The notes beneath the pieces were generated by a model. That model had not been told where the DNA came from and did not search any database. It worked only from the letters and a program-made list of their open reading frames with translations. A DNA stretch of 64,000 nt from Desulfofundulus salinus (GTDB lineage: Bacteria; Bacillota; Desulfotomaculia; Desulfotomaculales; Desulfovirgulaceae), in the NCBI RefSeq assembly GCF_003627965.1, contig NZ_RBWE01000001.1:601381-665380 (forward strand), written 5' to 3'. Position numbers and translations under genes: made by a program. This document shows, one piece after another, positions 45,347 through 54,654 of this stretch (its first letter is position 1; each line of letters starts with the position of its first letter).

Positions 45347-45844
45347 ATGAACCAGCTGCGCGGAAAAGCGTGGAAATTTGGTGATGATATAGACACCGAC
45401 GCCATTATTCCGGCCCGTTACTTAAATACCTCCGATCCCCGGGAGCTGGCTGCCCATTGCATGGAGGATGCGGACCCCTCCTTTGCCGGCAGGGTGCAGC
45501 CGGGGGATATAATTGTGGCCGGGAAAAACTTCGGTTGCGGCAGCTCCCGGGAGCATGCCCCCATAGCCATCAAGGCGGCCGGGGTTTCCTGCGTGATTGC
45601 CGCTTCCTTTGCCCGCATTTTTTACCGCAACGCCTTCAACATCGGCCTGCCCATCTTCGAGTCTCCGGAAGCGGCGGCTAAAATCCAGGAGGGTGACGAA
45701 GTGGCGGTGGACGTGGAATCGGGGACCATCACCAACCTGACCCGCAACGAGCAGTACCGGGCCACACCGGTGCCGCCGTTCATGCAGGAGATCATCGCCG
45801 CCGGAGGCCTGATTAACTATGTAGCCCGGAGGTTGAATGGATGA
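45347..45844 (+). CDS. leuD: 3-Isopropylmalate dehydratase small subunit
   Basis: A 165-residue swivel-domain subunit: [21 protein letters not shown] and [22 protein letters not shown] are the family signatures. It completes the LeuCD active site. ATG 45347 immediately follows the leuC stop; the stop overlaps leuB by 4 bases. Confidence 0.96.
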   Translation: MNQLRGKAWKFGDDIDTDAIIPARYLNTSDPRELAAHCMEDADPSFAGRVQPGDIIVAGKNFGCGSSREHAPIAIKAAGVSCVIAASFARIFYRNAFNIGLPIFESPEAAAKIQEGDEVAVDVESGTITNLTRNEQYRATPVPPFMQEIIAAGGLINYVARRLNG

Positions 45845-46926
45845 TGTACAGGATTGCGGTTTTACCGGGGGACGGTATTGGCCCGGAGGTAACGGCCCAG
45901 GCCACCCGGGTCCTGGCCGCCGCCGGACGTCGTTTTGGATATGAATTTTGTTTCCAGGAAGGCTTAATCGGGGGAATAGCCTATGACGCCACGGGCCAGC
46001 CCCTGCCCCAGGCCACCCTGGATCTGTGCCGGTCCAGTGACGCGGTCCTTCTGGGGGCGGTCGGGGGGCCCAAATGGGATAACCTCCCGGTGCACCTGCG
46101 CCCGGAAGCCGGCGCCCTGCTGCCCCTGCGGAAGGCCCTGAATGTTTACGCCAACCTGCGCCCGGCCATGGTTTTCCCGGCCCTGGCTCAAGCCTCCACC
46201 TTGAAGCCGGAAGTGGTGGAGGGGCTGGACATCGTGGTGGTGCGTGAGCTCACCGGCGGCCTGTATTTTGGGGAGAAAAGGCGGGAGGAAATTCCCGGCG
46301 GACAGCGGGTGGTGGAAACCCTGGTCTACACCACCCAGGAAATCCAGCGGGTGGCCAGGCGGGCCTTTGAACTGGCCCGGAAGAGAAAGAAAAAGCTCAC
46401 CTCGGTGGATAAGGCCAATGTGCTGGAAAGCTCCCGCCTGTGGCGGGAGGTGGTTACGGACATGGCCAGGGAGTACCCCGACGTGGAAGTCAACCACATG
46501 CTGGTGGATAACTGTGCCATGCAGCTGGTGCGCAACCCGAAACAATTCGATGTATTGCTCACGGAGAACCTTTTCGGCGATATCCTGAGCGACGAGGCCG
46601 CCCAGCTCACCGGCTCCCTGGGTATGCTGCCCTCGGCCAGCCTGGGAGACGGGGTGGGCTTATATGAGCCGGTTCACGGCTCCGCCCCGGACATTGCCGG
46701 GCGTCAGCTGGCCAATCCCATTGCCGCCGTCCTTTCCGGTGCCTTAATGCTGCGCCATTCCTTTGGGCTGGAGGAGGCGGCCGCGGCCATTGAACGGGCG
46801 GTGGCCACGGTGCTTGAGCAGGGATACCGCACAGCCGATATCATGGAACCGGGCAAACACCAGGTAACCACCACGGAGATGGGCCGGCTGATTGCCGAAC
46901 TGGTGGAAAGGGGCGAGCTTGTCTAA
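45841..46926 (+). CDS. leuB: 3-Isopropylmalate dehydrogenase
   Basis: A 361-residue NAD-dependent decarboxylating dehydrogenase: [37 protein letters not shown] region, [17 protein letters not shown] and the metal/NAD site [25 protein letters not shown] with [15 protein letters not shown]. Starts ATG 45841 inside the end of leuD. It may also oxidise 3-methylmalate in the citramalate route to isoleucine. Confidence 0.95.
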   Translation: MMYRIAVLPGDGIGPEVTAQATRVLAAAGRRFGYEFCFQEGLIGGIAYDATGQPLPQATLDLCRSSDAVLLGAVGGPKWDNLPVHLRPEAGALLPLRKALNVYANLRPAMVFPALAQASTLKPEVVEGLDIVVVRELTGGLYFGEKRREEIPGGQRVVETLVYTTQEIQRVARRAFELARKRKKKLTSVDKANVLESSRLWREVVTDMAREYPDVEVNHMLVDNCAMQLVRNPKQFDVLLTENLFGDILSDEAAQLTGSLGMLPSASLGDGVGLYEPVHGSAPDIAGRQLANPIAAVLSGALMLRHSFGLEEAAAAIERAVATVLEQGYRTADIMEPGKHQVTTTEMGRLIAELVERGELV

Positions 46927-46938
46927 GGGGGAGAAACC

Positions 46939-48507
46939 ATGGCAGTAGTGGAGATTTACGATACCACCCTGCGGGACGGCTCCCAGGGGGAAGGCATTTC
47001 CTTTTCCGCGGAAGACAAGGTCAAGATTGCTCTCAAGCTTGATAAAATGGGTTTTCACTACGTGGAAGGCGGCTGGCCCGGCTCCAACCCCAAGGACATG
47101 GCTTTTTTCCAGCGCATTAAAAACCACCGGCTGTCCCATGCCCGTATTGCCGCCTTTGGATCCACCCGCAAGCCCGGGATTCCGGTGCAGGAAGACGGCA
47201 ACATCCAGTGCATTCTGGCCGCCGGGGTTTCCGTGGCCACAATTTTCGGCAAGAGCTGGGACTTGCACGTGACCAGGGCTCTGGGGACCACCCTGGAAGA
47301 AAACCTGGCCATGATTGAAGAATCGGTGAGCTACCTGAAAAACCGGGGGCTGGTGGTTATCTATGATGCGGAGCACTTTTTTGACGGCTTCAAGGCCAAC
47401 GCCGCATATGCCCTGGCCACCCTGAAGGCGGCCGTGCAGGGGGGGGCTGACCGGGTGGTTTTATGCGATACCAACGGGGGGAGTCTGCCGGAGGAAATTG
47501 CCGCTATAGTGAGTAGGGTAAAGGAAGAGGTCCCGGCCGTCCTGGGCATCCACTGCCATAATGACGGGGAACTGGCCGTGGCCAACACCCTGGCTGCGGT
47601 TCAGGCCGGGGCAACCCACGTGCAGGGGACCATCAACGGCTACGGGGAGCGCTGCGGCAACGCCAACCTCTGTTCCGTTATACCCAACCTTACATTAAAG
47701 TACGGCCACGAAACCATCCCCCGGTCTGCCCTGGCCCAGCTCACCGAGCTGTCCCGTTACGTCAGCGAACTGGCCAACCTGCATCCCAACCCCCACCAGC
47801 CCTTTGTGGGAGCCAGCGCCTTTGCCCACAAGGGCGGGGTCCATGTCAACGCCATTTTGAAAGACCCCCGGACCTACGAGCACATTGACCCGGCACTGGT
47901 GGGCAACCGGCGGCGGGTGCTGGTGTCCGAGTTGAGCGGACTGTCCAACCTGTTCTACAAGTTAAAGGAGCTCAACTTCAATCTCGATGCCAGCAAGGAA
48001 GAAACGCGCCGCTTCCTGGAAGAAATTAAGGAACTGGAGCATCAGGGGTACATGTTTGAAGGCGCCGAAGGGTCCTTTGAACTGCTCCTGCGCCGGGCGT
48101 ACGACAATTACCGGGAGCCCTTCAAGCTGGAAAGCCTGCGGGTGATCATAGAGCTGAAGGAAAACAGCCCCGTGTATTCCGAAGCCATCATCAAGCTGAC
48201 CGTGGGTGACCAGGTGGTGCACACGGCGGCGGAAGGAAACGGTCCGGTGAACGCCCTGGACAACGCCCTGCGCAAGGCCCTGGAAATTTTCTACCCCGAC
48301 ATCCGGCGCATGCAGCTCACCGACTACAAGGTGCGGGTGCTGGATGAAAAGGACGGCACGGGGGCAGTGGTGCGGGTGCTGATTGAAACCGGGGACGGTG
48401 AGCGGTCCTGGGGCACCGTGGGGGTATCTACAAACATCATTGAAGCAAGCTGGCAGGCCCTGGTAGACAGCATCGCCTACGGGTTGCTCAAAAACAATGG
48501 AAGATAA
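46939..48507 (+). CDS. cimA: (R)-Citramalate synthase
   Basis: A 522-residue DRE-TIM enzyme related to LeuA but of the citramalate type: [18 protein letters not shown] at the N-terminus, [66 protein letters not shown] and [10 protein letters not shown], with a C-terminal regulatory domain. It makes citramalate from pyruvate and acetyl-CoA, the start of the threonine-independent isoleucine route. GGGGGAG precedes ATG 46939, 12 bases after leuB. Last gene of the operon. Confidence 0.93.
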   Translation: MAVVEIYDTTLRDGSQGEGISFSAEDKVKIALKLDKMGFHYVEGGWPGSNPKDMAFFQRIKNHRLSHARIAAFGSTRKPGIPVQEDGNIQCILAAGVSVATIFGKSWDLHVTRALGTTLEENLAMIEESVSYLKNRGLVVIYDAEHFFDGFKANAAYALATLKAAVQGGADRVVLCDTNGGSLPEEIAAIVSRVKEEVPAVLGIHCHNDGELAVANTLAAVQAGATHVQGTINGYGERCGNANLCSVIPNLTLKYGHETIPRSALAQLTELSRYVSELANLHPNPHQPFVGASAFAHKGGVHVNAILKDPRTYEHIDPALVGNRRRVLVSELSGLSNLFYKLKELNFNLDASKEETRRFLEEIKELEHQGYMFEGAEGSFELLLRRAYDNYREPFKLESLRVIIELKENSPVYSEAIIKLTVGDQVVHTAAEGNGPVNALDNALRKALEIFYPDIRRMQLTDYKVRVLDEKDGTGAVVRVLIETGDGERSWGTVGVSTNIIEASWQALVDSIAYGLLKNNGR

Positions 48508-48620
48508 ATTCGGGCGCTCCTTTAGATGAGGGCGCTCCTTTATTTGCAACCACAAAAGGGTTATAATGTCTTCATGAATTCAATACTAACCGTGATCGGG
48601 CGTACGAAGGGGGAAAGAAG

Positions 48621-49439
48621 TTGCTGGAGCAACTTAAGGCCCTGAACCTGGATCTTTTCAACCTTACCAGCATCATAGACATACTCATTGTAGCCTTTGT
48701 TCTCTACCGGTTAATTCTGTTGATTAAGGGTACCCGGGCGGTACAGCTGCTAAAAGGCCTGGCCGTACTGCTGGTGGCCACGGCTTTAAGCAGCTGGTTA
48801 CATCTGTATACCTTTCACTGGCTGCTGCGCCAGGCGATGACTGCTCTGGTGGTCGCCCTGCCCATAGTTTTTCAGCCCGAGCTGCGGCGGGCGCTGGAAA
48901 AGCTGGGGGGAGGCCGCTTTTTTACCAGCTCGCTCATTCATCAGGGTGAGGACGATCGTTCCCGGACCATCAGCCAGGTGGTACGGGCGGCCAGTCTTCT
49001 ATCCCGCCGGCGTATTGGCGCGTTGATTGTTTTAGAACGGACCACCGGCCTGGAGGAGTACATCGATACGGGCATTAAAATCGACGGCCTGGTGACGGCA
49101 GAATTGCTGCTCAATATTTTTGAGCCCAATACTCCTTTGCACGACGGAGCCGTGATCATCAGGGGCGACCGGGTGGCATCGGCGGCCTGCCTGTTACCCC
49201 TGACGGAAAGCCCCGACGTAGCCAGGGGATTGGGCACCCGCCACCGGGCGGGTATTGGCGTAACGGAAGTTTCGGACGCCCTGGCGGTGATTGTTTCCGA
49301 GGAGACGGGGGCCATCTCCCTGGCCGTGGAGGGTGTGCTGGCCAGAAACCTGGACGAGCCTGCCCTGGCCGACCGGCTGGCCGGGGCGTTCGAGCCGCAA
49401 AAGGGGCATTCCCTGGCCTTTTTGTGGCTTCGTAAATAG
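48621..49439 (+). CDS. cdaA: Diadenylate cyclase CdaA
   Basis: A 272-residue membrane-anchored DAC-domain enzyme making c-di-AMP. Three N-terminal membrane helices (about 16-35, 42-62, 68-85) precede the catalytic domain with DGAVIIRGDRVASAACLLPL and GTRHRAGIGVTEVSDALAVIVSEE, the DGA and RHR motifs. It begins at TTG 48621 behind GGGGGAAAGAAG. The gene order cdaA-cdaR-glmM is the classic Firmicute one. Confidence 0.96.
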   Translation: MLEQLKALNLDLFNLTSIIDILIVAFVLYRLILLIKGTRAVQLLKGLAVLLVATALSSWLHLYTFHWLLRQAMTALVVALPIVFQPELRRALEKLGGGRFFTSSLIHQGEDDRSRTISQVVRAASLLSRRRIGALIVLERTTGLEEYIDTGIKIDGLVTAELLLNIFEPNTPLHDGAVIIRGDRVASAACLLPLTESPDVARGLGTRHRAGIGVTEVSDALAVIVSEETGAISLAVEGVLARNLDEPALADRLAGAFEPQKGHSLAFLWLRK

Positions 49440-49463
49440 TAGCAGTGCCGGAGGTGTTCCTGT

Positions 49464-50411
49464 TTGCCCCGTTTAAACTGGCGCAATCTTTCCCTGCAAA
49501 TTCTGTCGCTGTTAATGGCCCTGATCCTGTGGGTTTACGTGACCAACGAACAAAACCCTCTGGACGAACGCCCGTTTAATGTTTCCCTGCAAGGGCGGGG
49601 GATTCCCGACGGTTACCTGGTGACCGGGTTGCCGTCAACGGTGAATGTGCGGGCCCAGGGCAGCCGGGGTCAGCTGACCACCCTTACCCCGGGTGATTTC
49701 CAGGCGGTGGTGGACTTATCCGGCATCACCCCGGGAGAAAACGAGCTGACGGTAAATGTGAGTGCTCCACCCGGCATCCGGGTGATCCAGGTGTCCCCCT
49801 CCCGGGTGCGGGTGCAGGTGGACAGGATAGTGGAAAAGGAAGTCCCGGTGGAGGTAACCTTCAGGGGGGAACCTGCCGCCGGTTACAGTGTCCTGGCCGC
49901 TACAGTTGACCCGCCGTTGGTACACCTGAAAGGACCGGAGCGGCTGGTTAATGCCGTTTCCCGGATAACGGCGACCGTTGACATACAGGGTGCCAGGGGA
50001 ACGCTGGAAAGATCGGCAACACTCACCGGCCTGCCCCAGGGAGTCAGCGTGTTTCCCCCTGTGGTCAGGGTGACCATTCCCGTTCTGGCCATGCCGGTAA
50101 AAGAAGTGCCGGTGGAACCCCAGGTAAGAGGGACTCCCGCGGCGGGTTACCGGGTGGAGGAGGTAAGGGTGGAACCCGATGTGATCCAGGTATCGGCACC
50201 GGCGCCGGTACTGGAAGGTGTCCAAAGGGTAAACACTGTTCCGGTGGATATCAGCGGGGTCAGTGAGGATGTGGTACGAAGGGTTGGCCTGGTTGCTCCC
50301 GGGAACGGGGTGGTCATGCGTCCCGAGCAGGTCCAGGTTACGGTACGCCTTTCCCCCTTGCCGGAAAACCCTCCTGAAAGAACGCCGCCCGGAGGACAAA
50401 ACCAAACATGA
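49464..50411 (+). CDS. cdaR: CdaA regulatory protein CdaR (YbbR repeats)
   Basis: A 315-residue protein with one N-terminal membrane anchor (LSLQILSLLMALILWVYV) and about three extracytoplasmic YbbR repeats, recognisable from the recurring pattern VxVEVTFRGEPAAGYSV / VPVEPQVRGTPAAGYRV. It modulates CdaA. TTG 49464 is preceded by GGAGGTG. A proline-rich tail (PENPPERTPPGG) ends the protein. Confidence 0.92.
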   Translation: MPRLNWRNLSLQILSLLMALILWVYVTNEQNPLDERPFNVSLQGRGIPDGYLVTGLPSTVNVRAQGSRGQLTTLTPGDFQAVVDLSGITPGENELTVNVSAPPGIRVIQVSPSRVRVQVDRIVEKEVPVEVTFRGEPAAGYSVLAATVDPPLVHLKGPERLVNAVSRITATVDIQGARGTLERSATLTGLPQGVSVFPPVVRVTIPVLAMPVKEVPVEPQVRGTPAAGYRVEEVRVEPDVIQVSAPAPVLEGVQRVNTVPVDISGVSEDVVRRVGLVAPGNGVVMRPEQVQVTVRLSPLPENPPERTPPGGQNQT

Positions 50412-50596
50412 AAAACGGGTGGTGCCCCATAGAGATTTTTTATCAGGGGCGTGATACTGGCCGGAAATCATCCTTCATCATATTATGTTTAGTGAACTTA
50501 GACTTTTTGGCAAAAAATTGACCTCTTCGATGGCTGTAGATATAATAATCAGTGTTTGGACGTGATCTCTGTCGAGCGTGAAAGGAGACTTTGACC

Positions 50597-51934
50597 ATGG
50601 GAGCAATATTTGGTACCGACGGCGTCCGGGGGGTAGCCAACCGGGAGCTTACCCCGGAACTGGCCTTAAAGCTGGGACGGGCGGGGGCTTACGTTCTTTC
50701 CCGGGGCCTGCCGGGGGCGAGCCTGGTGGTCGGCTGGGATACCCGCATTTCCTCCGACATGCTGGAGGCCGCCCTCACGGCCGGGATATGTTCGGCCGGG
50801 GTCAATGTCCTCAAGGTAGGGGTCATGCCCACCGCGTCCATTGCCTACCTCACCAGGGCACTGGGTGCCGCCGGGGGAGTGGTCATATCTGCTTCCCACA
50901 ATCCCATGGATGACAACGGGATCAAGTTTTTCGGAGCCAGCGGCTACAAGCTGTCCGACGGGATGGAAGAGGAAATCGAGCAGCTGGTTTCCTGTCCCGA
51001 CCGCATTCCCGCTCCCGTGGGGGCGGGGGTGGGCCGTGCCTACCCGGTAGTCGATGCGGTGGACCGTTACGTGGCCTTTTTAAAGGATACCGTATCATGT
51101 GACTTTTCCGGTTTAAAGGTGGTGGTGGACTGCGCCAACGGGGCCGCCTCCCGGGTTGCCCCCCGGGTGCTGGCGGAACTGGGTGCGGAAGTTATTCCTA
51201 TATTCAACACCCCCGACGGAGTCAATATCAATGCCGGCTGCGGTTCCACCCACCTGGCCGCCCTGCGGGAGGCGGTGCTGGAGCACGGCGCCCACCTGGG
51301 GCTGGCCCATGACGGTGATGCCGACCGGGTAATCGCCGTGGACGGCCGGGGCAACCCGGTGGACGGCGACCAGATTATGGTTATCCTGGCCCGGGCCCTC
51401 CAGAAAAAGGGCCGGCTGGCCAAAAATACGGTGGTGGCCACGGTGATGAGCAACCTGGGGCTGGACCTGGCCCTGGGGCAGAGCGGCATCCGGGTGCTGA
51501 AAACCCGGGTTGGGGACCGTTACGTCCTGGAGGAGCTGCTGCGTTCGGGAGCCACCTTTGGCGGGGAGCAGAGCGGGCACATCATCATGCTGGATTACAA
51601 TACCACCGGGGACGGCATTTTAACCGCCCTGCAGCTCCTGCAGGTGGTGCGGGAAACTGGCGTACCATTGCAGGAACTGGCCGCCCAGATGGAGAAGCTG
51701 CCGCAGCTGCTGGAAAACGTCCGGGTGACCGATAAGGAAAAAGTGATGAACAGCCCCGTACTGGCCCGGGCCATCCGGGAACAGGAAGAACGCCTGGCCG
51801 GTCAGGGGCGCGTCCTGGTGCGCCCTTCGGGCACCGAACCCCTGGTGAGAGTGATGGTTGAGGGCCGGGATATGGACCTCCTGCGGTCCATTGCCGGCGA
51901 GCTGGTGGACGTAATCCGCAAGGTATCCTCTTAA
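50597..51934 (+). CDS. glmM: Phosphoglucosamine mutase
   Basis: A 445-residue enzyme converting glucosamine-6-phosphate to glucosamine-1-phosphate for cell-wall precursors. [11 protein letters not shown] near the N-terminus, catalytic Ser in [16 protein letters not shown] (near residue 100), metal loop [20 protein letters not shown] and the phosphate-binding [18 protein letters not shown] 50597 is 9 bases from AAAGGAG (50581-50587); the TTG at 50591 is too close. Confidence 0.96.
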   Translation: MGAIFGTDGVRGVANRELTPELALKLGRAGAYVLSRGLPGASLVVGWDTRISSDMLEAALTAGICSAGVNVLKVGVMPTASIAYLTRALGAAGGVVISASHNPMDDNGIKFFGASGYKLSDGMEEEIEQLVSCPDRIPAPVGAGVGRAYPVVDAVDRYVAFLKDTVSCDFSGLKVVVDCANGAASRVAPRVLAELGAEVIPIFNTPDGVNINAGCGSTHLAALREAVLEHGAHLGLAHDGDADRVIAVDGRGNPVDGDQIMVILARALQKKGRLAKNTVVATVMSNLGLDLALGQSGIRVLKTRVGDRYVLEELLRSGATFGGEQSGHIIMLDYNTTGDGILTALQLLQVVRETGVPLQELAAQMEKLPQLLENVRVTDKEKVMNSPVLARAIREQEERLAGQGRVLVRPSGTEPLVRVMVEGRDMDLLRSIAGELVDVIRKVSS

Positions 51935-51996
51935 ACGAGGGCTTTTTGAAAGGGGGTGGGAAGCGTAAGTCTTTTTTCGGGACAACTGAAAATTAA

Positions 51997-52175
51997 AGCG
52001 CCAGAACCCGGAATTGCCGGTTAGCCAGTTGATTTAACGGGTGTTCCGGGTTGACGAGGAGGGAGTTTATCGAAGTTTTCGGCGGGTGCTCCCCGGTTGG
52101 CCACGACCGTGAACGACACTACAAAACCGGCCGGCAACGGCCGGGACAAAGGGTGTCCGGTGGCATATGGGTAGG
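51997..52175 (+). ncRNA. glmS ribozyme (glucosamine-6-phosphate-activated)
   Basis: The conserved ribozyme core is clear: AGCGCCAGAAC at the cleavage end, GACGAGGAGGGAGTTTATCG, TTTTCGGCGGGTGCTCCCCGG and CGTGAACGACACTAC. Self-cleavage is expected between A51997 and G51998. The ribozyme lies about 125 bases upstream of glmS, in the usual position, so that glucosamine-6-phosphate lowers glmS expression. The 3' boundary is approximate. The rest of the glmM-glmS gap shows nothing else. Confidence 0.93.
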
Positions 52176-52300
52176 AGGCCGTTTTACGAAATTACTTCCG
52201 TTCCTTTTTTTACAAAAGCCCCTTTCTCTGCCGGAGGCCTTTCTGTGCCCCGGCATTTCTAATTATTAGACTAAAAACCTTTTTGCTGGAGGTTTTCCAT

Positions 52301-54130
52301 ATGTGTGGCATCGTTGGCTATACCGGCCCCCGGCGGGCCGTACCCATACTCCTTGGCGGGCTGGCCAAACTGGAATACCGCGGTTATGATTCAGCCGGCA
52401 TTGCCGTCCTGGAAGACGGGGTCATTAAGGTGCATAAACAGGCGGGCAAGCTGGCCGGCCTGGCGGAAAGGTTGCGGGATTATAACGGCCAGGCGCGTAC
52501 CGGTATCGGGCACACCCGCTGGGCCACCCACGGCCGCCCTTCGGACACCAATGCCCACCCCCACATCGACTGTTCCGGGCGTTTTGCCGTGGTGCACAAC
52601 GGGATTATTGAGAACTACCTGGAATTGAGGGAATGGCTCGGCTCCCAGGGCCACCAGTTTACTTCCGAAACGGACACGGAGGTGCTGCCGCACCTGATAG
52701 AACACTTTTACCGGGGTGATCTGGTGGAGGCAGTACGCCGGGTGGTGGAGCACATCCGGGGTTCCTACGCCATGGTGGTGCTGGCCGTTAACGAGCCGGA
52801 TAAACTGGTGGCCGTGCGCCAGGACAGCCCCCTGGTGGTGGGGTTGGGCCAGGGCGAAAACTTCCTGGCTTCCGATATCCCCGCCCTGCTGGCTCATACC
52901 CGGCGCACATACATCCTGGACGACGGCGAGATGGCCGTACTGACACCGGAAGAAGTGAGGATTTTTAACCGGTGCGGGGAACCGGTGGAGAAACGGGTCT
53001 TTGAGGTAAAATGGGAGGCGGCCCAGGCCGAAAAGAACGGTTTTGCCCACTTTATGCTGAAGGAGATCCACGAGCAGCCCCGAGCCCTGCGGGATACCTT
53101 GAAGGGCCGCCTGGCCGGTGACGATTCGGCGGTGGTGCTCAAGGAACTGGAGCTTGATGACGGGAAGCTGAGAAGCCTGCGTAAAATATTTATCACCGCC
53201 TGCGGCACCGCCTACCACGCCGGCCTGGTGGGCAAGTATGTGATCGAACAGCTGGCCCGAGTACCGGTGGAGGTGGATATCGCTTCGGAATTCCGCTACC
53301 GCCGGCCTTTAATCGATGAAGATACGCTGGTGATAGTAATCAGCCAGTCGGGGGAGACCGCCGATACCCTGGCCGCCTTGAGGGAAGCCAGGCGTCTGGG
53401 TGCCCCGGTGCTGGCCGTGACCAACGTGGTGGACAGCTCCATTGCCCGGGAAGCCGACCACGTGCTCTATACCTGGGCCGGCCCCGAGATAGCCGTGGCC
53501 TCCACCAAAGCCTATACCACCCAGCTGGTGGCCATGTACCTGATTGCCCTGCACCTGGCCACGGTACGGGGCACCATTACCCTTGAGGAGAGGCGGGCGA
53601 TTATTAAAGAATTAAAACAGCTGGACAGCCGGGCGGAACTGATCCTGAGCAACGGCCACCTGATCAGGGATCTCGCCCGGATTTACGGCAGGGCCGAGGA
53701 TGTCTTCTTCATCGGCCGGGGCCTGGACCATGCCGTAGCCCTGGAAGGTTCCTTGAAGCTGAAGGAGATCTCCTATATACACGCAGAAGCCTACGCCGCC
53801 GGGGAATTAAAGCACGGCACCCTGGCCCTGATTGAAAAGGGCGTGCCGGTGGTCGCCCTGGCCACCCAGAAGAACCTCTTTGAAAAGACCTTAAGCAACA
53901 TCAAAGAGGTGAAGGCCCGGGACGCCACGGTAATCGCCCTGGCCATGGAGGGGCAGAAGGAACTGGAAAAGGTGGCCGATCACGTGCTCTACATCCCGCC
54001 CACCAACCCCGTCCTGGCCCCCGTGCTGGCCGTGATACCCCTGCAACTCCTGGCCTACCAGATGGCCGTGGTCAGGGGCTGCGACGTGGACCAGCCCCGC
54101 AACCTGGCCAAGAGCGTGACGGTGGAGTAG
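52301..54130 (+). CDS. glmS: Glutamine-fructose-6-phosphate aminotransferase
   Basis: A 609-residue enzyme making glucosamine-6-phosphate. After Met removal Cys2 (MCGIVGYTG) is the glutaminase nucleophile; HTRWATHGRPS, HNGIIENYLELRE follow. Two SIS domains hold ISQSGETADTLAALREA and GRGLDHAVALEGSLKLKEISY, and the C-terminus ends DQPRNLAKSVTVE as in all GlmS. ATG 52301 (CTGGAGG at 52286-52292) is the true start because Cys must be residue 2. Confidence 0.97.
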   Translation: MCGIVGYTGPRRAVPILLGGLAKLEYRGYDSAGIAVLEDGVIKVHKQAGKLAGLAERLRDYNGQARTGIGHTRWATHGRPSDTNAHPHIDCSGRFAVVHNGIIENYLELREWLGSQGHQFTSETDTEVLPHLIEHFYRGDLVEAVRRVVEHIRGSYAMVVLAVNEPDKLVAVRQDSPLVVGLGQGENFLASDIPALLAHTRRTYILDDGEMAVLTPEEVRIFNRCGEPVEKRVFEVKWEAAQAEKNGFAHFMLKEIHEQPRALRDTLKGRLAGDDSAVVLKELELDDGKLRSLRKIFITACGTAYHAGLVGKYVIEQLARVPVEVDIASEFRYRRPLIDEDTLVIVISQSGETADTLAALREARRLGAPVLAVTNVVDSSIAREADHVLYTWAGPEIAVASTKAYTTQLVAMYLIALHLATVRGTITLEERRAIIKELKQLDSRAELILSNGHLIRDLARIYGRAEDVFFIGRGLDHAVALEGSLKLKEISYIHAEAYAAGELKHGTLALIEKGVPVVALATQKNLFEKTLSNIKEVKARDATVIALAMEGQKELEKVADHVLYIPPTNPVLAPVLAVIPLQLLAYQMAVVRGCDVDQPRNLAKSVTVE

Positions 54131-54232
54131 GAGGCGGGCATTTGCGGGCAGGCCGTATTGAAGGAATGAAATGGGAAGCGGGTAATAACCGTAGTGAGCC
54201 AAGTAAACCTGTAAACTGAATTGTAACCTGCA

Positions 54233-54268
54233 CGGGCGAGGAACAGGTGGAACCTCGCCCTGTTTTTT
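54233..54268 (+). terminator. Terminator after glmS
   Basis: GGGCGAGG pairs with CCTCGCCC around a loop of about ten bases and is followed by TGTTTTTT. The rest of 54269-54391 shows no gene. Confidence 0.85.
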
Positions 54269-54391
54269 CACCCCGGCTGGTTGTCACATCAGGATCTGCA
54301 GCAGCGGCTACCGTTTTTAGCAGGATTTTGGCTAAGTATTGTCGAACTGGTTATGATACCCATAATCCAGGTTTCCTGGCAGGTGGTTTTT

Positions 54392-54511
54392 TTGACCAGA
54401 ATATATACACCCAAAATAGGGCCAAAAGGCTAGATGACGTTGCCGAAAGAAATAAGGGCAGTCCTTGAAATTGAAGAGGGTGACCGGGTTTTGCTTAAAG
54501 TTGAACCATAG
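54392..54511 (+). pseudogene. AbrB-type antitoxin remnant with an in-frame amber codon
   Basis: TTG 54392 has AGGTGG at 54381-54386. The frame reads LTRIYTPKIGPKG, then TAG at 54431-54433, then MTLPKEIRAVLEIEEGDR and VLLKVEP before TAG at 54509-54511. AbrB/SpoVT antitoxins normally read KGQVTLPKEIR at this place, so the TAG is one base change from the expected CAG (Gln). The C-terminal toxin-binding tail is also absent. Translation could restart at ATG 54434, but that would lose the first strand of the DNA-binding fold. No partner toxin is adjacent. Confidence 0.6.
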
Positions 54512-54654
54512 ATGGCTTTTTTGTCCAGTCATCATTACTAGGTTCTGTTATAGTGGGAACATCAGATTATTGTCAATATTATTGACGAATCAACCAACGG
54601 ATGAACCTTGTACAGTGGCTCTTGGGCATAATTTTTATACTTCTATAACGAAGG

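Noticed and set aside
48512..48545. Possible terminator after cimA
   Set aside because: The repeated GGGCGCTCCTTTA is a direct, not inverted, repeat and gives at best a five-base stem without a clear T-run.
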